Shown here: positions 7,265-15,348 of the stretch, piece by piece
Layout: each line of letters opens with the position of its first letter
Numbering within the stretch: the stretch's first letter is position 1
From: Pseudobdellovibrionaceae bacterium
GTDB lineage: Bacteria; Bdellovibrionota; Bdellovibrionia; Bdellovibrionales; Bdellovibrionaceae
Length of the DNA stretch: 59,514 bases
Direction: 5' to 3'
Assembly (NCBI GenBank): GCA_021731025.1
Contig: JAKFYD010000033.1
Location: forward strand, 1 to 59,514
Translations under genes and position numbers: made by a program
Notes under the pieces: generated by a model
Databases searched by the model: none
Told to the model about the DNA's origin: nothing
Seen by the model: the letters and a program-made list of their open reading frames with translations, nothing else

Positions 7265-8437
7265 TCAATCAGCAATCATCATATCGGCAACACATTTTGT
7301 ATCGCCGCCGTAGTCATAGAACGGCGTTGAACCGCTTCTAGTCAAAACGCTCGTGTTAGTTACACCAATCTGGGTAGCGTCATATGAGAATTTCTCGATG
7401 GCGTAGTTCACGATAGTCGTTGAAGTATTGACTGCGGTTGCAACATACAGCTTGTTTTCAGTCGAATCGAGAACCATAGCGGATACCCCATACAACAAAT
7501 AGGGATACGTCGCTGGATAGAGATTCGCATCGTAGATCTTATTGGCGGCTCCAACTGTCACCGATGAAGCGGTCTCTGTTACGCTGTATGCATAAATGCT
7601 ATTAATGTCTGTCGCAGTTGAACTGCCGGCGTAAGCGACCAGGAGTTTAGCGTTGAGGGCGTCGTATGCCGCAGCCACTGGAAATGCCGCCGTGTTAGGC
7701 GCTGCCTGCGCAGGAGTGCAATCACCCCCAGCGCTATATCCGGCGGGCTTAACAAAGCCGAACCTGTTTTGCGATGTTGCTGCGTGAAGAAATAAAATAA
7801 ACTGATTGCTCATCGTTGTGACTTTCGACATTAAGGTCGTCGAAGTAGCGCATGGAGCGGCTGGTGCGCTAACATATGGATTTGCGCCATTGATCACTCT
7901 GACATTTGCACCTGTGATCTTCTCAATAGCGGTTGACTTACTGATTAGAAAATCCCCATTCGATAAGAGCTTCATTCCCCGCAGTTGGGCGCTCAGTGCC
8001 GTGGTATTGTTGCTGAATAAAGTTCGGCTACCATCTGTGGATTTAGCAACACGCTCGATTCGACGCGCGCCCGCTGTGGTTGTATTTTCTACGAGCACGT
8101 AGAGATTTTCTGAATCAATACTCGCGATCCCGACAGGCGAATCACCAGCCTGAGATGGTGAAGAGTTATAGTCGGCAATAGTGGCATCTTTCACGCCCGT
8201 AGAAAGATTGATTCTATAAACCAAATTCGACGATGTCGTATTCGAAAACGCTGTATTGCCGCCGCCAGAATAGCAGGCCCCTGATGCTACATATAGATAG
8301 CGTGAACTGGCCGTCGCTTCTTCATCCTCGGGTGGCTTTGCACAACTTGCGCAGATGAATGTCACCGCCATAAACGCGAAACAAAGGTTGAGGCGATTCA
8401 GTTTTTTTGATGAAGATGTTCTTAATTGATATTTCAT
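7265..8437 (-). CDS. Secreted lipoprotein with beta-propeller-like repeats
   Basis: 390 residues from the ATG at 8437 (MKYQLRTSS); an upstream in-frame start would add seven residues. A hydrophobic segment ends in ICASC, an atypical lipobox, followed by an acidic linker (PPEDEE). The body is Ser/Thr/Ala/Gly-rich with recurring strand patterns such as RYLYVASG, NLYVLVEN and NKLYVATA, typical of extracytoplasmic beta-propellers. No catalytic motif is visible. It is transcribed away from the outer-membrane protein genes at 8558 and 9175 and may be surface-exposed. The precise family is not recognised. Confidence 0.75.
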   Translation of the reverse strand: MKYQLRTSSSKKLNRLNLCFAFMAVTFICASCAKPPEDEEATASSRYLYVASGACYSGGGNTAFSNTTSSNLVYRINLSTGVKDATIADYNSSPSQAGDSPVGIASIDSENLYVLVENTTTAGARRIERVAKSTDGSRTLFSNNTTALSAQLRGMKLLSNGDFLISKSTAIEKITGANVRVINGANPYVSAPAAPCATSTTLMSKVTTMSNQFILFLHAATSQNRFGFVKPAGYSAGGDCTPAQAAPNTAAFPVAAAYDALNAKLLVAYAGSSTATDINSIYAYSVTETASSVTVGAANKIYDANLYPATYPYLLYGVSAMVLDSTENKLYVATAVNTSTTIVNYAIEKFSYDATQIGVTNTSVLTRSGSTPFYDYGGDTKCVADMMIAD

Positions 8438-8557
8438 ACAAATCCAAATTCGGCACATTCTTAAGAATCTTAAAGAGTCTTGTCTAAAAACGAGACCAAG
8501 GTGGGGAAGATCTTAAGATTATTCAGGTTTCTAAAGATTTGTCCGAAATGAAACGGG

Positions 8558-9181
8558 ATGGGTCAACGTTCACAATTTCTTATCATTTGTGTTTTGCTTT
8601 TTCTTTGCTCTGTGAGTGAAGCAAATAACTATGGCGTCTATCCGCGAACTCGTCTGGGCATTCGTCAAAGCCTTTATTCCGGTGAAAAAGGGAAGTCCTT
8701 CACTGAAACATCTGTTGGATATGGCGCAGGAGTTTCTGTGTTTCTCGATGGCCGTCACTTCATTCCATTTTTTGGATTCAACATTGGAATAATGGCAGGA
8801 CGACAAGTTTTTTTAGATAATTCAACTGAGGTTACGGCCTCGTTCAATTACTATTCCGCTGCGACTGAAATGGGTCTTCAGATTTTCCCGATAGAGCGCA
8901 GAACCAAAGGTTTCAATGTCTACTTTGTTGGCATGGGAATCGTTGGTTACAACTTCGTTGCACTCTCGAAGAACGCAACACTCACATCAATTCCCTACAG
9001 CGATCAGTCCTTTTCAGCTGGATACGCTGCTGGAATTGGCACCGAATGGATCATGAACAACGCCAGTCCGAGCAAGTGGGCCTTAAATGCAGAGGTCCTT
9101 TTCAAAAAAGAAAGTGCAACTCTGTTCAAGCAAACATTCGATCTAAGCAGCATGGTTTTCTCGGTGGGGCTGGGGTGGTAG
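8558..9181 (+). CDS. Outer-membrane beta-barrel protein candidate
   Basis: 207 residues with a signal peptide (FLIICVLLFLCSVSEA|N) and alternating strands such as GYGAGVSVFL, FNVYFVGMGIVGYNF and AGYAAGIGTEW. It ends in an aromatic residue (SVGLGW), as expected for BAM-inserted barrels of about eight strands. The stop overlaps the likely GTG start of a second barrel gene, so the two are probably co-translated. Ligand or function cannot be told from the sequence. Confidence 0.7.
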   Translation: MGQRSQFLIICVLLFLCSVSEANNYGVYPRTRLGIRQSLYSGEKGKSFTETSVGYGAGVSVFLDGRHFIPFFGFNIGIMAGRQVFLDNSTEVTASFNYYSAATEMGLQIFPIERRTKGFNVYFVGMGIVGYNFVALSKNATLTSIPYSDQSFSAGYAAGIGTEWIMNNASPSKWALNAEVLFKKESATLFKQTFDLSSMVFSVGLGW

Positions 9182-9753
9182 CACTGAGCCGTCTCGTCTT
9201 CGTAATTTTCACTGTAGTCTCGTCTTTCGCACGAGCAGATATCCATCTGGGCGGTGACGTCGGACTGATACAGGATCAAAAAACGATTACGTCGCGAGAT
9301 TTAATCCAAACGACTTTTTACGATGCATATCTTTATTTGCAAGCGAGCAGAAATTATCCATTCTATCTTGGGTTTGAATACGTCTACATTTCTACGACAC
9401 AGCCCAACACAGTTGCGACCACAACAGCGACGCTTACGTCATCCAACGCAATGGCTGGCATGAAATATGTTTTCGGTAAAAAAGAACTCTTCTCAATTAC
9501 TTTGATGGGCAGTCCATTTATTCAAGCGAACTATCAGGTGACAGGATCGGCAAGCGACCTGTGGTCGGGATCAGCGTTTGCCTCCAAACTGTCGATACAT
9601 CCAGAGTTGTCGTCTTCACTGAAGCTCTGTGTGTCACTCGTATACTACTCAGCGACGTACACATCCAAAAGCGATTCCTCTGGCAGTACGACGGTAAGCA
9701 GTTTTTCAAGGAGCCTTTTAATTCCGACTTTTGGGCTTCAATTAAATTTCTAA
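9175..9753 (+). CDS. Second outer-membrane beta-barrel protein candidate
   Basis: 192 residues from a GTG at 9175 that overlaps the stop of the preceding gene and is preceded by a G-rich ribosome binding site. This start gives a proper signal peptide (LVFVIFTVVSSFARA|D); longer readings begin inside the previous gene and lack one. The body alternates short amphipathic strands and Ser/Thr loops and ends in LQLNF, a typical C-terminal beta-signal. It is the same size class as its neighbour, suggesting a diverged pair. Confidence 0.65.
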   Translation: MVALSRLVFVIFTVVSSFARADIHLGGDVGLIQDQKTITSRDLIQTTFYDAYLYLQASRNYPFYLGFEYVYISTTQPNTVATTTATLTSSNAMAGMKYVFGKKELFSITLMGSPFIQANYQVTGSASDLWSGSAFASKLSIHPELSSSLKLCVSLVYYSATYTSKSDSSGSTTVSSFSRSLLIPTFGLQLNF

Positions 9754-9774
9754 GAAATAGAGAATAATTTTGGT

Positions 9775-10128
9775 TTAGGCCGCTGCCATTTTGCGAATGA
9801 CAGCGCCAATATCTGTTACGAAAGGTTTTTGAACAAACGCACTGGCACCTGCGGCAAGAATCAGCTGCTCGTTGTGGTTGCCGCCGGTCATAACGATAAT
9901 GGGTATGTCCGCGTTGTCACGTTTCACTTCCTCAAGAAGTTCTAGTCCGTTTTTTATGGCCATATCAATGTCGGTGATAATCAGATCGACCTGTTGGTCT
10001 GCAATAATGCTGAGAGCGATTTGGCCGTTGGCAGCCTCAAGCACGTTGTATCCCGCCCCATCAAGCTGCTCTCTTATTACGGATCTCAAATCAGCATCAT
10101 CTTCAACTACGAGAATATTCTTAACCAT
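9775..10128 (-). CDS. Single-domain response regulator (CheY-like receiver)
   Basis: 117 residues from the ATG at 10128 (MVKNILVVEDD). It is a receiver only, with an acidic pocket in VVEDD, phospho-acceptor Asp in LIITDIDM, the conserved Thr in IVMTGG and Lys in VQKPF. There is no output domain. No kinase is adjacent, so it is an orphan receiver, probably a phosphorelay or output modulator. It faces an XRE regulator across about 65 bases. Confidence 0.9.
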   Translation of the reverse strand: MVKNILVVEDDADLRSVIREQLDGAGYNVLEAANGQIALSIIADQQVDLIITDIDMAIKNGLELLEEVKRDNADIPIIVMTGGNHNEQLILAAGASAFVQKPFVTDIGAVIRKMAAA

Positions 10129-10160
10129 AATCAAGATTATCACCGAAATCGCCTAGGTAC

Positions 10161-10187
10161 GTATAGTCCTGGACGGTAAATCTATAC
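10161..10187. promoter_or_regulatory. Dyad between divergent receiver and XRE genes
   Basis: GTATAG (10161-10166) and CTATAC (10182-10187) form a 6-bp inverted repeat with a 15-base spacer in the short divergent intergenic region. It could be an operator for the XRE protein that begins six bases later. Only the symmetry is seen; binding is inferred. Confidence 0.3.
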
Positions 10188-10192
10188 CGACG

Positions 10193-10450
10193 GTGGAATC
10201 AGACCGACCCGATACACTTTCGTATGTGAGTTCGATTGAAGCAAAATACAACAGGCTACTCCGTACAATCGGAGCCAACTTAAAGAGGATGCGAAAGTCC
10301 AGGAACTTATCTCAAGCAGATATGACGGGACATGGTTTTGAGTTGCGAAACTACCAGCGACTTGAGTCGGGTAGACATTCGCCCAGCCTGTTTACGCTTC
10401 ATCGACTCGCAATCATATTTGATTGCGAAGTAAAAGATCTGTTCAGTTAA
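10193..10450 (+). CDS. XRE-family helix-turn-helix regulator
   Basis: 85 residues from a GTG start. Residues about 24-82 form a Cro/CI-type HTH (IGANLKRMRKSRNLSQADM, then YQRLESGRHSPSLFTLHRLA and ending KDLFS). The segment normally reading as the recognition helix is unusual (TGHGFELRNY), as seen in variant XRE proteins. No effector domain is present. An IS3-family element begins just after its stop, so the original 3' neighbour may have been separated. Confidence 0.8.
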   Translation: MESDRPDTLSYVSSIEAKYNRLLRTIGANLKRMRKSRNLSQADMTGHGFELRNYQRLESGRHSPSLFTLHRLAIIFDCEVKDLFS

Positions 10451-10505
10451 GAAATTGTCTAGCTTTTTTTAGTTCGGACTTTTTGGTTTAATATTTAAGA
10501 GACAT

Positions 10506-11495
10506 TTAATGCATATTTTTCAATCGATCCTCTAAGTTTTTCTGCTTTCTTTCGAACCTAGCTGTTTCGATTTTTACTTTTCTTTCATTTAAAACTTGCT
10601 GGCCTCGACCGAAGAACATGTCTGCAGGGCGTAGATAATTTATGCCCGCGTGGAGCCGCTGGTGATTGTATTCTAAATTATATTTATTTAAAATGTCCCA
10701 GGCCTCTTGATAACTTTGCGGGCTGTTTGGTCTAATCGCTTCTTGCTTCACGGTACCGTTAAGTCGTTCAATCTTTCCATTTGTTTGCGGGTGATTTCTT
10801 CTCGTAAAAACTTGTTGGATTTCTAATTTATGAAGTAATTTTTTAAATTCTAAACTAATAAACTGGCTACCATTGTCGTTGATAAGTCGTGGTTTTGCGT
10901 GCGGGTATTTCTCTTTCACACGCTGAACGAACATTTCAACACTGCCGCCCAGCATGTCTGTCATCAACTCCCAGTCCAGCATGTACCTTGAGTAACCATC
11001 CAGCATCATAATTAAAAAATAAAACACCCCGCCAAGCTTAATGTACGCAATGTCCGTGTGCCAGTGGTGATGGGGGTACTTGGGCTTATGCTGATATTCT
11101 TTTTTCGTATCACCATGGTTAACTTTGTTCCAACCAGCAAGCTTTCCGTGTTCGGCTAATATATCGTAAACTTTTGATTCAGAAAGGTGTGCGATGTTTT
11201 CATCAACCATCTGCCAACAAAACTTTCGGTAACCGATGTCTGGATATTGCTCGCGGTGCCTGAGCACAGCTTCGATTTCATGAGCTCGTAGTGAAGCTAT
11301 ATTTTCAGTGACTAATTTTTTAGATTTTGGCTCTGGAAAACTCACCCATCCATGGTAAGTCGATTTTTTGATGTCGTAGAAATTTAAAAGTATATTTAAA
11401 CTTAAGCCCGTACGCTGCTGTTGCTTTTCAATATCAGCAATGATCTCAAGGCGTAAAAGCGGATTGATATTTACAGCAGACCCGAAGCCCCAAGA
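10506..11495 (-). CDS. IS3-family transposase OrfB (DDE integrase), expressed by -1 frameshift
   Basis: The frame is open from the end of the A9 run (11496-11504) without needing its own start. It reads SWGFGSAVNINPLLRLEI onward, the usual IS3 junction region. An HTH_21-like part precedes the catalytic core, with D in WHTDIAYI, D in INDNGSQF and E in GKIERLNG. It catalyses cut-and-paste or circle-type transposition of the element. A GTG at 11345 could give a shorter free OrfB. All three catalytic acidic residues are present, so the element may be active. Confidence 0.9.
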   Translation of the reverse strand, partial: SWGFGSAVNINPLLRLEIIADIEKQQQRTGLSLNILLNFYDIKKSTYHGWVSFPEPKSKKLVTENIASLRAHEIEAVLRHREQYPDIGYRKFCWQMVDENIAHLSESKVYDILAEHGKLAGWNKVNHGDTKKEYQHKPKYPHHHWHTDIAYIKLGGVFYFLIMMLDGYSRYMLDWELMTDMLGGSVEMFVQRVKEKYPHAKPRLINDNGSQFISLEFKKLLHKLEIQQVFTRRNHPQTNGKIERLNGTVKQEAIRPNSPQSYQEAWDILNKYNLEYNHQRLHAGINYLRPADMFFGRGQQVLNERKVKIETARFERKQKNLEDRLKNMH

Positions 11496-11800
11496 TTTTT
11501 TTTTAATTCGATATTTTCTTGAACAATTTCGGTGATCGCTGACTGCATTTTTAAAATCTTTTTTTCTTGCTCGTCAATTTTACGAAGCTCAGCTTTCGTA
11601 GGGCCGTCATCTGATTTTTTAAAACCTTCAAGGGCTGACTTTAAAAACTTGTCCTGCCATTTGTAAAACTGGGATGGAGCAATGTTATATTTCTTACAAA
11701 GATCTGAAATTGAAGTCTTCGTCGTGAGCTGCTCTTTGACGATCTTAAATTTCTGGTCTGGCGTTAAATGCCGACGTGATTTATCCTGACTTGGTTCCAT
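11471..11800 (-). CDS. IS3-family transposase OrfA (HTH_Tnp_1)
   Basis: 109 residues. The N-terminal helix-turn-helix (LTPDQKFKIVKEQ ... SISDLCKKYNIAPSQFYKW) binds the element ends, and a leucine-zipper-like helix (about 75-103) mediates multimerisation. Near its end, TTA AAA AAA AAT forms a run of nine A (11496-11504), a standard -1 slippage site producing the OrfAB fusion. A ribosome binding site (AAGGAG) precedes the ATG. Confidence 0.9.
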   Translation of the reverse strand: MEPSQDKSRRHLTPDQKFKIVKEQLTTKTSISDLCKKYNIAPSQFYKWQDKFLKSALEGFKKSDDGPTKAELRKIDEQEKKILKMQSAITEIVQENIELKKNLGASGLL

Positions 11801-11821
11801 AAAAACTCCTTCTGACTTATT

Positions 11822-12364
11822 TCAAATTCTAGAAAGAGTTTCACTATTAAAACATCCTCTAAAAGTTTGCGTCAAAAGTCTGACTAACAAAAAAGCGGGA
11901 CACTTCCCCTTAAAATAGTCTTCACAAAACCAGTCCCAAAGGTCATGTGTACTTGTAGGATGATAATTCGAAAGCATATTTCTGATTTGTTCAATTTCTT
12001 CATCATGAATTTTAAATAGCAGATTCAATGTTTCTTTATTGTCAGACCTAGTTTTAAGAGATCGCAATTTATTATAAATTTCGACAGGAAGCTCTGTTCC
12101 CACTTCCCTAAAAAGATCAATGAGCGCATGAACGATAACCACTTTACGCGCTTGATTTATAAATTCAGAGCGAATGTTTACATTTGTGTAGAGAGGGATT
12201 TTTTCATCGAGAAGAGCATTAAGCATCTCAACTGATTTATCATGGAAAAGATCAAGACTAAAATTTGCTGCAAATAGAATATTTGTATCGATTAAGCAGC
12301 CTAATTTTCTCGCAGGAGCTTCATTTACAAATGTTCGCAAATCCTTTGCTTCGATGATGGACAT
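11822..12364 (-). CDS. PIN-domain protein (VapC-like), probably truncated by the IS
   Basis: 180 residues. The N-terminal CLIDTNILFAA carries the first acidic residue of a PIN nuclease, and further acidic residues are in NIRSEF. The C-terminal acidic residue and final strand usual for PIN proteins are not evident. The last residues (SETLSRI) are read into the IS boundary region, so the true C-terminus was probably removed by insertion. It follows a small basic protein with a TAATG overlap, the usual antitoxin-toxin order. Nuclease activity is therefore doubtful. The region is markedly AT-rich. Confidence 0.65.
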   Translation of the reverse strand: MSIIEAKDLRTFVNEAPARKLGCLIDTNILFAANFSLDLFHDKSVEMLNALLDEKIPLYTNVNIRSEFINQARKVVIVHALIDLFREVGTELPVEIYNKLRSLKTRSDNKETLNLLFKIHDEEIEQIRNMLSNYHPTSTHDLWDWFCEDYFKGKCPAFLLVRLLTQTFRGCFNSETLSRI

Positions 12365-12558
12365 TAGACTTCCAAATCACCAGAATTTTTTGGCTGGGCA
12401 ATTTTCTTCTTTTGAACTTTAGATTGCTGACTCTCTTTCCTGCCTTCTTCTTTTAAAAAATCAGAAATTCTTTTGCTGACAGGCTGACGATAAATTTTCT
12501 CAAATCTTTTAGCTGCATTGTCGATTGTACTTCTCTTTCCCATTTTAGGTTCAGCCAT
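12364..12558 (-). CDS. Small basic protein, possible antitoxin partner of the PIN gene
   Basis: 64 residues, highly charged (MAEPKMGKRSTIDNAAKRF, then basic EEGRKESQQSKVQKKK). It has no recognised DNA-binding fold. Its stop overlaps the PIN gene's start (TAATG), and a ribosome binding site (AGAGGAA) lies upstream of the ATG. Gene order and coupling suggest an antitoxin, but the sequence alone does not prove it. Confidence 0.5.
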   Translation of the reverse strand: MAEPKMGKRSTIDNAAKRFEKIYRQPVSKRISDFLKEEGRKESQQSKVQKKKIAQPKNSGDLEV

Positions 12559-12874
12559 AAATGTTCCTCTTTCAAAAGTAATAATTCATATCATGATAAC
12601 ATGAAAAAACTATTTTGCAACTTATTGAAAATACAAAGGTTATCCGAATTTCGAATGCTTCAATTTTTAAGGATAGAGTCACAGGTCTTTCGGCACCGGC
12701 AGACCAACTTGGAGCTCATCTATATAAGTTAACTCGTGCATTCACGAAAAAATAGTTTATATCTCGCTCGTCAAAAGCTCCCGCCAATTTCCCTTCAGTA
12801 TGAGCAAATATTTAGATAGTGTGTATTATTTGTGGCCATACTAATCTCGAACTTTTAAAATATTAGGTAATCCT
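12559..12874. other. Intergenic region without gene
   Basis: About 316 AT-rich bases between the divergent small basic gene and the VOC gene. It should hold both promoters. No gene, strong hairpin or repeat stands out; no frame looks coding. Confidence 0.5.
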
Positions 12875-13441
12875 ATGAATACAAAGCTGAGTCATGTTGC
12901 GCTTTTAGTAAATTCAGTTGAAGCATCGGCTGCATTTCTAAAATCGCGTGGCATTAAAACAGGAAATCCTGAAGTTTTTGAGTCCGAGGGAACAAAAGAA
13001 GTTTATGTAGGGTCTTACGGGGCACAGAGTGGACTTTTGCTTTTGATCGAAGCTCAATCTGAAGGACCTTACAAGAGAGCCTTCATGAAAAGAGGAGCGT
13101 CTTTGCATCACCTTGCAATTGATGTTCTGAATATCGAAGACTTTTCTCGTGAAGCGCAAAAAGTAGGATGGAAGTTGCATCCAATTAGCGAAACGACGGC
13201 ATCTTATAAAACTATTTGGCTGTTTTTAAAAGGCATTCCTACTTTAATTGAAGTCCAGCAGAAAAAGGAACTCCCTTCAAAGCCAATGAAAATCTCAAAG
13301 GTAGAGCTTCCGATTAAAGAAGCACAGCTTACACTTTTTGAAGCTATTGGATTGGGTGAGGTGGTGTCACAAGGTAATGAGACATTACTCACTCTAGACG
13401 GTCGAAAATTAAATTTTAATCAAGTTGCATGTCTCAAATAA
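12875..13441 (+). CDS. VOC-superfamily (glyoxalase/epimerase-like) protein
   Basis: 188 residues. The first beta-alpha-beta-beta-beta module contains LSHVALLVNSVEASAAFLK, a metal-ligand-like His (H7) and Glu in LLLLIEAQ. A second HH motif (SLHHLAIDVLNIEDF) and LIEVQQ supply the matching ligands, as in methylmalonyl-CoA epimerase and related enzymes. A diverged third segment (about 145-185) lacks ligands. The substrate is not identifiable. It stands alone on the plus strand. Confidence 0.75.
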   Translation: MNTKLSHVALLVNSVEASAAFLKSRGIKTGNPEVFESEGTKEVYVGSYGAQSGLLLLIEAQSEGPYKRAFMKRGASLHHLAIDVLNIEDFSREAQKVGWKLHPISETTASYKTIWLFLKGIPTLIEVQQKKELPSKPMKISKVELPIKEAQLTLFEAIGLGEVVSQGNETLLTLDGRKLNFNQVACLK

Positions 13442-13537
13442 GTTCTAAACTCGTCCGCTATGGCTCGCCATGCAATGACGAAGACCGCTTGCTATGAATA
13501 GAGTATCAAGTGTCACGCGTTTGAAAGGGGTAAACAT

Positions 13538-14047
13538 TTGAACCATCGAAAAATTCTCATGGGTGTTATTCTCGCTCTAAGTATGTTGTGTTCTTTCTCA
13601 GCTTCAGCTGCGGATTCAGACAACAGTCCTCTTGGGGTCGCCCTATTTCCACCTCTTCAACTTCCCAACTCGGGTTACGGCATCACAGGTCTTCGGCTGA
13701 GCCTCGTCGGTTCACATCGCGAGTCGCAAGGAATTGATTTGGCTCTCTTGGGCAATGTTACCAATAAAAAGTTTAGAGGGCTCGCAATCTCTGGTCTGTT
13801 TAATTACAATTCCGGTCTTGCTACCGTTATCGGCTTACAAGCTTCAGCACTTGCGAATATAAACGTAGGGGCAAGCACGGTTTATGGAGTTCAGCTCGCC
13901 GGCTACAACACGGCTGGCACCGTTTATGGATTACAATTAGGTCTTTTCAATGTCGCCAATGATCTCCACGGAGTTCAAATCGGATTGTTCAATATCAATA
14001 GGACCGGGCTTTTTAAAGGTTCGCCTATTATCAATATTGGATTCTGA
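13538..14047 (+). CDS. Secreted surface-repeat protein (LA_2272-like)
   Basis: 169 residues from a TTG start preceded by AAAGGGG. The signal peptide ends SFSASA|A. The mature part consists of short repeats of the type G-x-Q-x-G-x-x-N (VYGVQLAGYNTAG, VYGLQLGLFNVAN, LHGVQIGLFNINR), the hallmark of LA_2272-type surface repeat proteins, and ends in INIGF, compatible with an outer-membrane beta structure. Its function is unknown. A long hairpin follows its stop. Confidence 0.65.
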   Translation: MNHRKILMGVILALSMLCSFSASAADSDNSPLGVALFPPLQLPNSGYGITGLRLSLVGSHRESQGIDLALLGNVTNKKFRGLAISGLFNYNSGLATVIGLQASALANINVGASTVYGVQLAGYNTAGTVYGLQLGLFNVANDLHGVQIGLFNINRTGLFKGSPIINIGF

Positions 14048-14061
14048 GCGTTTGAACTTAG

Positions 14062-14120
14062 CTGAATTCTGCATACTGGATTTAGTATTCTGAATACCAA
14101 ATCCAGTATGCAGAATTCAG
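14062..14120. repeat. 59-nt near-perfect hairpin between convergent genes
   Basis: Two 22-base arms (14062-14083 and 14099-14120) are exact reverse complements. Inside, after one mismatch, GTATT (85-89) pairs with AATAC (93-97) around a CTG loop, giving 27 paired positions. It lies between a plus gene ending at 14047 and a minus gene ending at 14181, so it could stop transcription from both sides, but it lacks a U tract and is not GC-rich. It may instead be a small palindromic mobile element. Confidence 0.85.
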
Positions 14121-14139
14121 TCCTGTACACTTCTTCTGA

Positions 14140-14153
14140 ATACTGATCAGTAT
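14140..14153. repeat. Second palindrome (ATACTGATCAGTAT)
   Basis: A perfect 14-bp palindrome 20 bases after the long hairpin. It uses the same ATACTG/CAGTAT words that occur in the hairpin arms. It may be a related unit or protein-binding site. Confidence 0.5.
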
Positions 14154-14180
14154 ACTGAGTGTTGCTTTTAAAATGTGTAT

Positions 14181-14687
14181 TTACTTTTTAACACCGGGGC
14201 ATGTATCTGTCCAAGTTTCGCTAATGCTAAAACATTGTTTTGAATTACAGATCGTATCCAATGTTAAGTAGGTGTAGGATGACGAATGTTTTCCGTATGA
14301 ACCAAAATCTATGTAAATGTCAGGTGTGCTCTTTTCAGAATTTTTTATTAAAACATCTCGTAGACAAAGTGTAACTTTTGAATCTTCTTTAAGAATTTTT
14401 TCGATTTTTGTCTTTTGAATTCTACATTGATCATCGTCTTGATTTATCGGATGCATCGCCGCAATAACTTCGTTACCGTTATTAAGTATATAAAGAAAAT
14501 ACTGATGTCTCCACTTGTTTTCCTTTTCTGCATTTAGAAAGTAACACTCCTGTTTAACTCTATCGCTTGAAACTTTAACAATATGTAGTTCTTCTTTTTC
14601 AAATGATTTAATTTCAAATGGTTTAGGCGTTTGACACCCACTAAGAAGGAGGAAAAGAAATAATAAATTATTTTTTAAGTTTGTCAT
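14181..14687 (-). CDS. Hypothetical lipoprotein overlapping a transglycosylase gene
   Basis: 168 residues with a short hydrophobic N-terminus and a classical lipobox LLSGC at about residues 14-18. The mature part has several cysteines (QECYFL, DQCRI, LCLRD, TICNSKQC, DTCPG) that could form disulfides. The start overlaps the end of the SLT gene by 20 bases. The pairing of a lysozyme-like gene with an overlapping lipoprotein recalls phage lysis modules, but the protein is larger than Rz1. The gene is AT-rich compared with the chemotaxis region. Confidence 0.7.
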   Translation of the reverse strand: MTNLKNNLLFLFLLLSGCQTPKPFEIKSFEKEELHIVKVSSDRVKQECYFLNAEKENKWRHQYFLYILNNGNEVIAAMHPINQDDDQCRIQKTKIEKILKEDSKVTLCLRDVLIKNSEKSTPDIYIDFGSYGKHSSSYTYLTLDTICNSKQCFSISETWTDTCPGVKK

Positions 14688-15348
14688 AATAGGCTCTGTA
14701 TCTTTCCATTATTACTTTCGCAGTTCTAGATTTATCTTTTAAAATTCCTTTATAAACTTGAATCAATTCATCTGAGGTTGCAGGACGTTTCAGAACTCTA
14801 TCCGCATAAGACTTTTTATAGGCCATCCACCGAGTACCTAAAGCAACCGAAACAATCGGGTCTTTCAAGTCTTTTTTGCGAATACCTTTGAAAACGAAAT
14901 CTTTAGCTTCGCCTTCTATGTTTTGCAGGATTTTTAAAGTGTCTGTTGTGATTTGAGTCAAGCCTGTAGCTTCTTTATTAACAGCACTTGGATTAAAAGT
15001 TGACTCAGATGCTATAAGAGCTTTGATCATGTCCGGATCAATAAGTTCTTTGAATTTAAATTTCTTATTAAAATAGTCTACCCATATAGCAATTAAGTCA
15101 GAATATTTATCTTCATTGGGAATTTTTAGCTTCTTTGCTTTTGGATAAGATAAACTTTTCTTGTCATATTTTTCAACCACTTTATAAATCATCTTAAGGT
15201 CAAGATAATGTCCTTCAATGTGACGGAGATGTCGATCAACTGTAGTTCGGCCTGAGGGATTTTTTTGGCTGATTGGAACTCGTCTTGGATGTTCTCGAAC
15301 AACAATAGTTTTCGCAGTTCTTTTGGAGATTCGTTTATTTGTTGACAT
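14668..15348 (-). CDS. SLT-type lytic transglycosylase domain protein
   Basis: 226 residues from the ATG at 15348; a longer TTG start is less likely. The SLT core carries the catalytic Glu in IKALIASESTFNPSAV and the following GLTQIT motif, as in soluble lytic transglycosylases that cleave peptidoglycan between MurNAc and GlcNAc. There is no signal peptide; the N-terminus is basic (RISKRTAKTIVVREHPRR). This suggests export by another route or a phage-type endolysin. AT-rich composition and the overlapping lipoprotein gene hint at foreign origin. Confidence 0.8.
   Translation of the reverse strand: MSTNKRISKRTAKTIVVREHPRRVPISQKNPSGRTTVDRHLRHIEGHYLDLKMIYKVVEKYDKKSLSYPKAKKLKIPNEDKYSDLIAIWVDYFNKKFKFKELIDPDMIKALIASESTFNPSAVNKEATGLTQITTDTLKILQNIEGEAKDFVFKGIRKKDLKDPIVSVALGTRWMAYKKSYADRVLKRPATSDELIQVYKGILKDKSRTAKVIMERYRAYYDKLKK

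Larger units (their letters stand above)
10456..11835 (-). mobile_element. IS3-family insertion sequence
   Basis: A two-frame transposase (orfA and orfB, both minus strand) is flanked by candidate imperfect ends: TTGTCTAG at the left near 10455 and CTAGAAA at the right near 11829-11835. The A9 slippery run and the open -1 frame indicate an intact transposase. The exact ends and target duplication are uncertain; GAAA occurs at both boundaries (10451-10454, 11832-11835). The right boundary falls at the 3' end of the PIN-domain gene, consistent with insertion into it. Boundaries are good to perhaps 10 bases. Confidence 0.75.
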
